Positions 22,851 to 34,055 of a DNA stretch of 64,000 bases are shown here, piece by piece; position 1 is the stretch's first letter, and the number at the start of each line of letters is the position of its first letter. Both the position numbers and the translations under genes were made by a program. This DNA comes from Apricaphanius iberus (lineage: Eukaryota > Chordata > Actinopteri > Cyprinodontiformes > Aphaniidae): the NCBI GenBank assembly GCA_028564705.1, contig JAPXFQ010002153.1, forward strand, positions 806,001-870,000, given 5' to 3'. The notes beneath the pieces are model-generated. The model did no database searches. It was not told the origin of the DNA and saw only the letters and a list, made by a program, of their open reading frames with translations.

Positions 22851-23443
22851 AACATGCAACAGCTTATTTGTTTTGTTTATTGTAAATGTAAACTGTGAAG
22901 GTTGAAAATTAGATTGGTCCCAGGGACCAGTTATGTTTTCTGTGCCTTTAGTATTCAGTACAGGGGGAGTAGCAGGGGCCAGGGCCAGTTCTACAGGGGC
23001 ACAGGCCCCTGTCTAGAACCTCTAATAAGAGTAGGAAATGTTGAGGAGAGCTATTAGTACCTTGGAATACTAAAGGCAAATTGTAACTCTGAAGAACCCA
23101 GCATCAATGCCCAAATAGCTGCAACAATTAATACTAGTTCCAAGAAATAAATTAAGGATAGGATTGGGTAGTCAAAAGCTACTGCATGCTTTGGTAGTGA
23201 TCAGATAACCCACTGGAATAGTGAGTTTCCAAAAGGACGAAATTCAGACCAAATATGTTAAAACACAAAAGCTACTCACCATATGTGGTGGATTACACCC
23301 CAAATCCAGTCTCCCCAGGCAATACTAGTTGGCATCAGAGCCACTGCACAAGATAAAGAAACATTTGAATTTACAAAAACATCCTTTAACACAAAAGAGA
23401 AATATTGAATAAAAAAATATAACATAAAGCAACTGTTTCCCCA
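22851..23443. other. Unassigned DNA
   Basis: A C/G-rich block with short inverted repeats (GGGGCCAGGGCCAGTTCTAC, then AGGGGCACAGGCCCCTG) lies near 22975-23010. Nothing else is recognised. Confidence 0.4.
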
Positions 23444-24640
23444 GTGTTGTTCCTCGCTCGCAGGGACGCTGAGTCAGAGGAGAGCGCTGACGTCTTCCTG
23501 GATTCCCTCCCCGATCCAGTATTGGCAGTTTATCGATCGATTCTCTGGACCTTCAGCGGGACCTCAGCAGCAGCGGCGGCCATAATGCTGGCTCTGATCC
23601 CTCTGCGACTGCCTCTCAGCCTGCTTCCAAGAGTCGGCGAAGGAGGCGTCGTCAAGTTTTCCCGTCTCCGTATCAAGAAAGCTCCGCTTCCTTCTTCGCC
23701 GCTCTCAATGGTGCTGCTCCGGGTTGCTTTCTTCCAGTCAGGGATTCCTCCAGCGACCTGTCACCGTCTCCTGGGTCATCCTCGCTTCCCTCTCAAAGTT
23801 GCTGTCCTTCATTTCCCTGTGCTGATGTCTCTAGTCTCCCTCCTCTTCAGGGCTCCAACCACCACCTCGTCGCTCCCCAGTCTTTCCCTGGAGGATGCTG
23901 GCGTCTCTCCAGCATACTTCCTTGCCCGCATGAACGCTGATTCAGAGGAAAGAGATGACCCTTTCCCAGATTCCTCCCTCAATCTCCATAATGTCGAGCA
24001 GCCAGGATGCCCGGAATCTGCTCCATTCCTCCGTCTCCTGGCCGAACCACACGTCGTCCTTTGCTCCTTCCTCAGATCTTCCAGCCATCTCTGATTCCTC
24101 TGGGACTGGTTCTCAGACTGCTTCCCGGTGTTGAAGAAGGAGACGTCGTCGAGTTGCTCCGTTTATGCTCCAGGAGAGCTCCACTTCCTCTATCATCGCT
24201 CCCAAGTGGGTTCAGGGGAACATGCCTCCAGTTCCTGCCTCTAGCAAGGGTGTCCAGGCGGACACGACTCTGCTTCCTGTCGCCTCAGAGGGTGTCCAAA
24301 CGGACACGCTTTCTAGGGTAAGGTTTCTTCGGAGATCCTCCATGCGTCTTTGTGAGTCTCTCCTTCGTCAACCTTCAATTAGACCCCAGCAGCACACCAA
24401 ACGGCACCAGCCTCAGCAGCTCAGCAACCAGCCTCAGCGGCTCAGCAACCAGCTTCAGCCTCAGACTATACTGACCCGTTCCATTCTGTACTGTACTGGC
24501 CCTAGTGGAAATGGGGCAATGGATTTCTTTTCTATACCTTGCCATTTAACTGCGTTAAATAAACTGCAGTCAGCTCATGAGACCACCCAACTTCTACTCT
24601 GTCATCTCTTCCGCCTACTGAGATTAAATTATTAAATAAA
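23444..24640 (+). pseudogene. GC-rich decayed coding sequence with internal duplication
   Basis: A strongly GC- and CpG-rich island in AT-rich DNA. Two units of about 470 bp are homologous: GGACGCTGAGTCAGAGGAGA (23463) with GAACGCTGATTCAGAGGAAA (23932). In one shared frame the units encode SATASQPASKSRRRRRR and SSGTGSQTASRC-stop-RRRRRR, each then followed by QESSxS. Further on the frame reads VPASSKGVQADTTLLPVASE, then GVQTD. Frameshifts and stops break it up; a 216-codon open frame (23444-24094) is partly out of this ancestral frame. A poly(A)-type AATAAA follows at 24558. I do not recognise the family; a Ser/Arg-rich repetitive fish protein or a transposon gene are both possible. Confidence 0.5.
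24400..24465 (+). repeat. Short imperfect tandem repeat, about 21 bp
   Basis: CAGCCTCAGCAGCTCAGCAA, CAGCCTCAGCGGCTCAGCAA and CAGCTTCAGCCTCAG follow each other near the 3' end of the GC-rich sequence, encoding Gln/Pro-rich residues in one frame. Confidence 0.7.
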
Positions 24641-26448
24641 TAACTTTATTCAAGTATTTATGTGGAACACATGTTAGGATGCTCTGAATTGGTTTACAGA
24701 CTCTCATGTGTTGCTGGCAAAGTGCAACAGAGTTATAAGTCCACAAGGCAACTCAGTACACATCTGCGCTGTACCAAAGGATACATACCAAAAATTTGAA
24801 TACATTTATATGAACTATTACATCCTTAGTTGATTCTGTATATGGAGCCGTCAGGCCATGGACCCAGTGACCCCTGTCTCTGGCCTGGTTTGCCTTATGC
24901 CCTTAATCTTACATATGGTGTACCGCCATTTTGATAATAACCAGCTATGTGTGTTTCAACTGTGTTTTTCATGTGATTTCTGATTTATTTGCTTGTAAAA
25001 GTTCAATATTTAAAAAAGACAAAAAAAATCAGAAGATGCATATATGACTTCATCTAACATTAGTTAGCATTTAAAATATTCACCAAGCTCAGGAGAGCTT
25101 GTCCAATATTCTGGTCATCACTCGAACACTCTCCTAGCAAGTCCATTGCTGAGAGAGTCCGTTCAAAAATGCGGAAATTCTCGGCAACATTACCATCAAA
25201 GACGAGTGGGTCAGGCCTCCAGAATCCATCTGCCATTTTAACTGCAGTCCAGTCGAGGAAAAAAAAAAGGCAAAAGTGACTTAAAGTGAAGCCCGGTTAT
25301 AGAGTACCTGATCCGCTCCTTCTGACACCATGTTGGATGTTCACCAGTAAAAGTGTGCAAGGTTTGCTGTTTGAAAATGCAACTGTGTGAATTGACTCCT
25401 TTTTTTGTTGTGCTATAATCAAAATACCTAACACAATGGAAAGAATGTTTCGTCAGACAGATATTAATAAAACAATAACATAGACAGAAAGCCATTACGC
25501 TAATATTTCCTGATAAGGGTGTGGCTGAACCTAGTAATTAAGGTCTAAAATATTAACTTAGTAAATGATAGTCTTTTGAACTTATTACTATTTGATCATA
25601 GCCAACCAAACCTTTTGTTGCACAACATGTAAAAAAAACTCTGTGGAAGTCTGTCCTATGTGGTAATCAACATTTGTTTGCTAAATCTTTTCATCCATAG
25701 TAGAAATATTCTTTTTTTTGCTATGGCATTGTGTCTTCCAATACTAGGTTACGAAAACACAGGCTGTTTCACAAATATGACAAGAGTATAAACATTGTTA
25801 CCAAATACAGCTGATTTGTTCCAGCAATCACAATTCTGAGGACTCGGTTAACCCAGATTATGAGTGTTGAATCTGCCTGGTGCTAATCACATAAGAAGAG
25901 TTAGCCTCTTGAATTTAACAAAATATAACCTAGTGGTGTGCCATACCCACTGCAGATAAGATACATAAACTTTTAGATCAGGAGCAGAGGAAGAAATTAA
26001 CGCTTACATAGGATTTTAAAGAAAGAAAATGTGGAAGACACTATTTTTCCATCTAAGTAACATATCTCAGCAACCACAAGCTAACAAGACCTGCATATTT
26101 GTGCTGGGAATCTCTTGTTTTTCTTCTTTAGTAGACCGTAAAAAAAGAAAAAAAAATGCACATTGATACCTGTTGATTCCACAAGAACAGTGGACAGTAG
26201 GAACTTTACTGACAGACTCAGCATATTTTTGAACCAGAATAGTTCAGAAAACTCTGCTTGATTGGACCCTGAAATGTCCAATAATCAATATATATAATTT
26301 TTTTCGGTTTGGCCCATTTTCACATCCATTAAAAGCTGACTAAACCAACGGACCATGGGTAGCTCAGGCAGAGACTAGTCTGCAACAAATCTGTTTAGAG
26401 TTGCTTGCCTTTTTTTCACTCTCAAGATCTGTTTTTCAGCCTCGCACC
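24641..26448. other. Unassigned AT-rich DNA
   Basis: No recognised exon or repeat family. Confidence 0.4.
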
Positions 26449-26605
26449 TCAAGGTACACTGCACTTTTTCAATGTTTCTCTGCTTCAGCACACATGATTT
26501 AAAACTGAACTGCAATCATAAGTAGGTGTGATAAATCAGGAAAACATCTCAAAACATGCAGGGCAGTTTGCTTTTTGGACAAGGGTTGGGAAACACCACT
26601 TTAGA
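26449..26605. mobile_element. hAT-type MITE, second copy, 5' end damaged
   Basis: CCTCAAGGTACACTGCAC at the left and AAACATGCAGGGCAGTTTGC then AAGGGTTGGGAAACACC at the right match the palindromic MITE at 13925-14130. Confidence 0.65.
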
Positions 26606-28691
26606 CCCTTTCCTATCTACAAAGCTGTCGAAAAAGACCAATATTGCTAGAGAAAACCTTAAAAAAAATGTACAAATAAATAAACTAAACCAACTGGGTA
26701 ACGTCATGTGGACAAGCCTGCTAATTGTATGCTCTATCGCGTATGAGCAGGAAGTAGAGTAACAAACAATCCAGAAGGATGCGCTTTGTTTGACAGTGAT
26801 GCAGCTGTATAGAAGCAAAACAAAAAACAAAACACTTTGAAGTTTTACAAAAATTGACCAGGTTTTACTAAAAAGTTCACATGAGCTTCCACACCTATCC
26901 ATAGTGAACAATTCAAGGCAAGAAACCTTTACTCCCCTTAAATCAATCCAAAGATTTCTGCTGTGAAAGGGGCATCAGTTCATCTGGATTTTGCAAATGT
27001 TTTCAGGAAAATTCTTATCGTAGGTTATCGAAAAAATATGTACTTGCTTAAACGTTTTTTACAGTACATTAAATCTGACAAACGACCCTAATCTGAACAC
27101 GTTCTTGTTTATTTAATGCAACCATGATGGCAAAACTCATGCTTAACATGCAAAACAAGCACCTTAATCTAGATCTGAAAGTGAAAAATCTCAGTTTCTT
27201 GCTGCCGATATTTCTCTTTCCTAACCAACATTTGTGTCTATTCTAAGATGCTTGCAAGCCATTAGTTATAATTTAGCTATCTCAGTCACATCTTTGCACT
27301 TTTAAAGATTTTTTTTCCCCTTTTTTGGCTATGGGTGAAAAATTACAATCCTGCAGCGTGACTTTGGAAGCTGAACTGTAGTTCACCCATCTTTCTAAGT
27401 GTGTAAAGTTATGCTACCATAGTTATTATCTTCTTTCAGACATAGCTTTGGCAGGTGTGGTGCTTCTTCATCATCATCAACCCACACCAACCAGTCTTCT
27501 CATTGTTGTAAGAAAGCATGTTATAACAGCTGTGAGAATTCTGAAATGCAGACATTCATGAATGGGTGGAGATTTAAAAACAAAGCAGGGACACACAGAG
27601 CACATTCTAGATTAAATTGCTTCATATTAGACAGGCATTTCCCTGGCCTAAAGAAATTGGCTGTTTTGATTGGCTCTATTGGGTAGGCCACATTAATAAA
27701 TCCATAGTTTATTATGATATTAAAAACCATCAGTGCTTTAGGACAATATGAACTTACCAACCTAAAGTCAGGAATCCAAACAGAACCTTCCCAGTTGGCA
27801 GATAGATCACACCTTTTTAGCTATGGGAATGCTGTTTGGTATGTTACACAGAAATTACTAATATGCATGTGATAAACAATATAAGGTATGCCTTAGGTTG
27901 TGTCAATCAGAACCAGTTGCTGAAGATTTATGGAAAATTATTGCTACTGAAATATAGGGAGGCTTTAAAGATTAGGTTAATAAGAAACGTTTTCTAGAAT
28001 CTATTGTCTAAAAAGTTTCTGATCACTAGTGCAGCAAAAGATTTTTAAAACTTACTTTATTAAAGTAATGTTATATGTTCCCTTTGGCTTAGCAGGCTTT
28101 CAAATTTAGGTTAATAATCGACATTTTCTATTGTTATTGATTTTCTTTAACAAAAGGATGAGAGTTTCTTAAGCAATGGTAGGAGAATTAATTGCTGACT
28201 TGTTGATCAAACAAGAAGAACAGTATTACACAGAACATATGCTTTCTGATCTGCCTTCCAAAATCTGGCCCAGACTTATTTAGATTCAGTAATCCTACAA
28301 GTTATCAGCTTTGCATCAGATACATCTCTAGTAGCTGAGAAACTGAGCCCAGCTGGCGGCAGCTGGCTTGATAAGGAAAGGCATCATCTTGCTTATGTCC
28401 AAGTGTCCTCAGATATCTGACGGTTCCCATAACGACCCGAGATGTAGCAACAGAAATCAGTACAATTGACCTGATCTATAATTATACAGTGTCATATTAT
28501 CAAATTGGTTACAATATCATACATGTGTCATATTTGGCCATTAAAGCTGATTCTGATTAAGAAGAGTACACTGAAACTATCAGTATTTAAGAATACATGG
28601 AGCAGATTACCATTAACAGTAAATATTTCCATTACACTGTTAGAAATATTTTAATATTACAACTCATGCTTACATTGTTAATTGCAACTCC
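26606..28691. other. Unassigned AT-rich DNA
   Basis: Apart from one isolated copy of the motif TCCTGYRGYGTGAC at 27349-27362 (see findings), no gene or repeat family is recognised. Confidence 0.4.
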
Positions 28692-28754
28692 ATCAATCGA
28701 TCGATCGATCGATCGATCGATCGATCCATCCATCCATCCATCCATCCATCCATC
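28692..28754. repeat. Compound tetranucleotide microsatellite (ATCG)n(ATCC)n
   Basis: About seven ATCG units pass directly into about eight ATCC units. The short frame with SIDRSIDPSIHPS is a product of the repeat. Confidence 0.95.
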
Positions 28755-28759
28755 ATCTA

Positions 28760-28925
28760 CAGTGGATACGGAAAGTGTTCAGGCCCTTTTAAATTTTGCA
28801 CTGTTTCATTGCAGCCATTCTCATTTCTCATTAATGTACACTCAGTACCCCATCTCTTGAAAGAAAGAACAAAAAGTAGAAATTTTAGAAAAATTTATTA
28901 AAAAACAGAAATATTTAATTTATTT
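28760..28925 (+). mobile_element. Tc1-like transposon terminus (another family)
   Basis: After TA, the sequence CAGTGGATACGGAAAGTGTT, then TCAGGCCCTTTTAAATTTTG and TTAATGTACACTCAGTACCC, is a typical fish Tc1 end. No partner end or transposase follows. Confidence 0.6.
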
Positions 28926-29296
28926 TAGCCTTTAAAGTTGAAGTTAAAATACCTTGCTAAAATATCTGTGTACCATTTCTGACCATAATTTGAGCAACAA
29001 CATTCCTGCATACAGTGTTGTGGAGTAACGGAATACATGTACCGGCGGTATGTATTTAGAATACTAATTACTATTTTTAAACATAGTATTCGAAATATAG
29101 TTACTTTCATAATACCATTGGAATACTTGTGTGTTTTTCACTTTCCACCTCAAAGATGAAGATATAAGTTTAGGGAAACGTGTGTCTCAGTGTTGTGTAG
29201 ACTATACCATAATACTCCTAAACAACATGCTGCCGAAACCATAGAGATCCTATGGGCAAAACACTCCCGACCTGCGAGCACCAACATTAACGTGAG

Positions 29297-29815
29297 TTGC
29301 CAGGTATGAATTCAGACCCTGAGCTGCGGGGGTTGGAGCCACAACAGCAGCCGAATACTAGCAGTGAAGGAAATGATGCATTCAATGGCACTCTCTCAGT
29401 TAATTTTTTTTCATGTGATGCTAGATTTCATTTGAGCAATCCTGACAAAATCGCGACTAGAGGCACGGTGGTTAAAATAGGGGAAAAGATCAAATCTGGT
29501 CATAGCGTCGCACCGCTTATGCATCTGGTGTCAAACTGCAAAGTATGCAGGCCAACTCCAGTGATTGCTGGAGCAGCTGTAATTAAATAAATAAATTAAT
29601 TAATTAAATCGATAAATTAAGCGCCATATTCGTATTACCACCTGAAATATTTTTTGGCAAAGGTTAGTGATGATCCAGGTGGAAAAATTCGTACATTTTT
29701 GTGTAAAACTTTTGCTGGCGGGTCTCAAGAAGCCACACGGCTGCACATCAACAATGTCAACAGCAAAATAGAAACAAAGCATCCGGCTGCCCGGCCTTTC
29801 AAGGTATGTGAAAGT
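29297..29815 (+). pseudogene. Remnant ORF inside the hAT element
   Basis: A 97-codon frame (29297-29590) includes SNPDKIATRGTVVKIGEKIK and then SGHSVAPLMHLVSNCKVC, ending at TAA. A second frame from about 29645 reads LAKVSDDPGGKIRTFLCKTF and then KHPAARPFK, which is followed by GTATGT and could be a splice donor. I do not recognise a domain. The position inside the hAT ends suggests a decayed element gene. Confidence 0.4.
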
Positions 29816-29902
29816 CACTGCAATTATGTACAAAAACAAAACACATCCTCTACCAGTTTTTTTTTTCTTTTTTTTTTGACCATTGATAGGGCCTGTATCG
29901 TG

Positions 29903-31556
29903 TTGGTTCAATTCAATTCAGTTTATTTATATAGCGCCATTTCACAACAAATGTAATCTCAAGGCACTTTACAAGAAAAGTTATTGCAATACAATTTTTA
30001 ATCTAGGAATTAGAGAACCACAGAAGATTGTGTTGTGACTTCTCAGCAATCACTCCCACTGAGCAAGTATGAAGCGACAGTGGAGAGGAAAAACTCCTTT
30101 TTAACAGGAAGAAACCTCCAGCAGAACAAGGCTCAGCATAAGCGGTCATCTGCCGAGACCGTCTGGGGTTTGGAGAAGGCAGCAGAGACACAGAAAGAGC
30201 AACAGAACTGATGCAGAAGCAGAAGTTGGTAGCATGATGTGGAGAACGTTCCTCCACTGGAATGCCATTTTAGTCAGGGTCGTCAAGCAGGGCGGGTCAG
30301 GAGCACCTACTGTAGGAAGAGACTAAGAGAAAACAGGTTAGCGCTTGAAATTACAGCTCATCATGCAGTTGGGGAGAAGTAGGAGAGAAAGTAGGAACTG
30401 ACTCTAATAATGTCCTCCAACAGCCTAGCCTAAAGCAGCATAGCTACTAACATTAACCTGTGTCCTAGCTACTAGGAGACCTAGTTACTAACGCTCTCTA
30501 TCTGGCTTACAATAATCTATCTCTACCTAGCTTCTCTACCTCTTTCTATCTCTTCCTAGCTTTTGACACTCTACCTGACTACTAACATTAACCTGTCTCT
30601 TCCTAGCTACCTGTCTAGCCTGTCTCTAACTACCTACTAACATATCTCTCCCTGTAAGCCTTGTTAAAGAGGAAAGGTTTAAGCCTAGTTTTAAAGATAG
30701 ACAAGTTGTCTGCTTCACTAACCAACCCTGGGAGCTGGTTCCATAGGAAGGCAGCCTGATAACTGAAAGATCTGCCACCCATTCTACCTTTAGAAATCCT
30801 AGGGACTACCAGTAAACCTGCAGTCTGAGAGTGAAGGGCACTGTTAGGAACTTATGGAACAACCAGGTCTCTTATGTATGATGGAGCTAGATTATTAAGA
30901 GTTTTATATGTCAGAAGGAGGATCTTGACTTCTATTTTAGATTTTACTGGGAGCCAGTGAAGAGAAGCTAAAACAGGGGAAATGTGATCTCTTCTTCTTT
31001 TATTCATTAGAATCCTTGCAGCAGTATTTTGGACAAACTGAAGACTTTTAATTGTATTCTGTGGACTACCTGATAATAAAGAATTACAGTAATCCAGTCT
31101 TGAAGTAACAAAGGCATGGACTAGTTTTTCAGCATCATTCCTGGACAGGATGGTTCTAATTTTTGCAATATTCCTAAGGTGAAAAAAGGAAATCCTAGAG
31201 ACTTCTTTAATGTGAGATCTAAATGACATATCTTGGTCAAAAATAAAACCGAGGTTCTTTGCTTTATTAGTGGAGGCTAATTTAATGCCGTCCAGGTGAA
31301 GGGGTTGACTAAGTAGCTTCTTTTTCAGAGCTTCTGGTCCAAAGACGACAACTTCTGTTTTATCAGAATTCAGAAGCAAGACGTTTAGAGTCATCCAAGT
31401 TTTTATATCTTCCAGACATGCTTGTAGTCTACCTAACTGATTGGATTCTTCAGGATTTATGGATAGATATAGCTGTATATCATCTGCGTAACTATGGAAA
31501 TTTAGGTAGGTCAATTTAGGTAGGTCATTTCTCACAGTTAGTGTTTCTGTATCGGA
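29903..31556 (-). mobile_element. CR1/L2-type LINE nested in the hAT element
   Basis: On the minus strand a reverse-transcriptase end is followed by about 900 bp of 3' sequence. The element ends GGCGCTATATAAATAAACTG and then AATTGAATTGAA at 29905, a microsatellite-like tail typical of these LINEs. CTGTATCG occurs just outside both ends (29893 and 31544 regions) and may be a target duplication, but this is weak. The same family supplies the copy at 56309-56705. Confidence 0.8.
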
Positions 31557-31559
31557 CAT
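30852..31559 (-). pseudogene. LINE reverse transcriptase, C-terminal third
   Basis: A 235-codon open frame with the catalytic box SYADDIQLYLS, then LLLNSDKTEVVVFGP, NLGFIFDQDMSFRSHI, KLVHAFVTSRLDYCNSLL and HWLPVKSKIEVKILLLTYK. This is the palm and thumb part of a LINE reverse transcriptase. The fingers region and the endonuclease are missing through 5' truncation. The first few residues before SYADD may come from flanking DNA. It ends near the expected C-terminus without the usual FWNxLP motif in frame. Confidence 0.85.
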
Positions 31560-32133
31560 GACATTAGCTTATTTAAATGTTGTGATGGGTTTCACGAAAA
31601 ATTCGGCTACAGGGACATAGCTTTGTATTTGGAGTGCAATGAATATCAGTTTACAATTATTTTCATATTTGTAACAAAAAGTCGCAAATAGTCTAATTGA
31701 CTGTAGCTAATAAACAGCTAAACTTCATTTCAAATGACTAAATATAAAATCTAATACAATGTAAACAGATATTGCTGCTAAAAAAACGGTTAGTTTGTTT
31801 GTTTGGTTCTAGATCACTGAGAGGTAGCAGTGTTGTGCCAAAAATAATTAAATACTTTATTTTTTTCCTAGTCAGTACTGTTTAGTATTAATTATGTTTA
31901 AAAATAATTCATAAATGCCCTCTGTTTTCCTGCAGGAGTAGCTACCAGCGCATTTTGTGACATTTAATAGACTTAAATGCTGTTTTTAAGGGAAAGTATT
32001 CCAAGTATTTAGAATACAGTGCCAGGATTCAGCAAAAAAACGGAATACGTTACAAAATACATTTTAAAGCAGGTATTCAGTATTCTGTAACTAAATACAT
32101 TTACAAAGTATTCTGCCCAACACTGCCTGCATA

Positions 32134-32640
32134 TCAATGTTATAAATAAAAACCATTGTGGGAATGTGTTAATTTTGAATGTTTAAATACTTTAAATATA
32201 AGAGAAATAATTAGACAAAAGAGATAAAACCTCAACACGGTTTGAAAAGAGTACTATACCAGGCTCCTGCTCTAGCATAGCATATTTTTATTGCTGCTGC
32301 TTTGATTGTGTTTTGACATCAAGAGTCTGTCCTGCTGAGTGTAATACGGAACTTAATGCTGTTTTGAGCTAAACAAAAGAAAGACAAATTTGACTTCAGT
32401 ACAGAACACCTGAGTGCAAAAACAGACGCGGATGCAGATGATAATCAGACCCATTGACACACTATGAAGGGAATGCAAAATATTTTCTGTAGCATGTAAC
32501 AAAAATTCCCTTTGACGACCTTGTAACAGTGTGAAATAAATAAATGCTTGCTGGTACCCGCTGTGGAGCACAACGGGCTTCTTGTAATGTGAAACAAAGC
32601 AGATGACCATAAATTATACTGATAGAGGAAAGGAACATGA
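32134..32640. other. Unassigned DNA
   Basis: No recognised exon or repeat. Confidence 0.4.
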
Positions 32641-32650
32641 AGTTCCTATC

Positions 32651-32820
32651 TTTTTGTCTCGTCTTTCAACTGCAAACCTGTGCAGTCTTGACATTTCGCC
32701 AGCGTCCCCGGATAAAATGACGCCTATGCAGACCAGTTATACATGCTCTGTTAGCGTAACAAATCTTATATTTTATGTTAATCAAGACTGCACAGGTTTT
32801 CAGTTGAAAGACGAGACATA
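32651..32820. repeat. Inverted repeat, about 40-bp arms with 90-bp spacer
   Basis: The arm TTTGTCTCGTCTTTCAACTG, then CAAACCTGTGCAGTCTTGA, at 32651-32690 is nearly identical to the reverse complement of 32781-32820. The spacer is unrelated and has CpG-rich parts. It may be a MITE or a foldback without a recognised family. Confidence 0.85.
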
Positions 32821-32829
32821 TTCATGATT

Positions 32830-34055
32830 GACAGGTTTGTCCCCACCAAACACGATAGGGAAATTCTTACTGACCTAACAGCCATTTCTGCTCCCAGCAA
32901 AGTTTCTGCATCAGTACCCTAATAGAATATTATTTGGTTCACTAAATTCCACTTTCTTATGCAGTCATGTTTCTTTCTGTTCATATACTAAATTCTTTGC
33001 AGTAGATATGTCATGTTTTAAAAGACTGGTAGTCAGCTACAGGGTCCTGCAATATCAAAGGTACCCGTTTCAAGATGGAAAAAAATAGTTATACAGTTCC
33101 CTTCCTATAATGCAGTCCATCCTTCGCTGCTTAGCTGTTTCGAGGACTTTTTTTTAATAGCAAAATTTAAATGCTTTCTTTACAGCGTTCTAATGTGCAT
33201 TGAGTTCTGCGTCCTAAATGATTGGAGGCCTTTGTCAGTCTCCTCCTGTCATGTCTCCCATGCTTGCCAAATGTATCATATCAATAATCTTCTCATTCAA
33301 AAAAAAAAAAAAAATGCACAAAATAAATGTCCGTAACTATGTTCTACACTCGGAAACGACATCTGCTCCGAGACCTTCAGTGGAGAAGACGCACCAGAGC
33401 GGCGCAACAGCGCATAATAATACTTTTATGTTTTAAATCTACGAAGGTTTGAGAGTTAAAACTAGTGAGAAATGTGAGTAAAGGTTAACGTATGTCTGAG
33501 AAAAGAGTAAAAAAGTGTGTGGCGAGGGGTTTTACAGCCTTAATACATAAAATTTTAAAAACTAAAGAATGTAAAAACTGGTGTTCATATTTCACGGTGA
33601 ATAGCAAAATATCCTGCAGTGTGACTGTAACATTGTTGACTTATCAAATGTAAATATTAGTAAAATAAAGCAGATATGTTTGGAGAAGCTAATAAATGCT
33701 TTGGCATTATCTTGTATGTGTTTACTTACTTACTTAAGTTTTAAAAATTCTAAAAAGTACTAAAATAATATTTACAGTAAATTTTGTTGGGTAACACAAA
33801 TGCTGTCCTGCAGTGTGACATAGGATATTAGATTCTGTAGTGACAGTTACTTGGACAGCCATATGGGTCCTTTAGTCAAGCCCCCTACCACAAAGTCCCC
33901 TAGATGGTTGCATGTACTAAGGTGGTTAAAAGGTGAGTGTTAATCTCCTATTTATTTGACTAATTTAATCATTTCTGTCAGATAATGAAAGTGTCAATTT
34001 TTGGTAGTCCTGTAGTGTGACTGATCTAGTTTGAGAAAAAAGAAATATATATATA
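32830..34055. other. Unassigned DNA with recurrent 14-bp motif
   Basis: Apart from an A-run at 33299-33314 and motif copies at 33612, 33806 and 34008 (see findings), no gene is recognised. Confidence 0.4.

Larger units (their letters stand above)
29013..32125 (+). mobile_element. hAT transposon with exact 8-bp target duplication, carrying a nested LINE
   Basis: CAGTGTTGTGGAGTAACGGA begins at 29013 and its inverted partner ends ...TCTGCCCAACACTG at 32125. CCTGCATA is duplicated at 29005-29012 and 32126-32133, the 8-bp duplication expected of hAT. Both ends are rich in GGAATAC/GTATTC blocks. Part of an ORF remains at 29297-29815; no transposase dimerisation end is seen. A LINE fills about 29903-31556, so the hAT sequence itself is only about 1.4 kb. 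Confidence 0.88.

Noticed and set aside
28597..28860. 87-codon frame with SIDRSIDPSIHPS
   Set aside because: Produced by the (ATCG)n(ATCC)n microsatellite; the regular units were also considered as CRISPR-like and rejected because there are no spacers.
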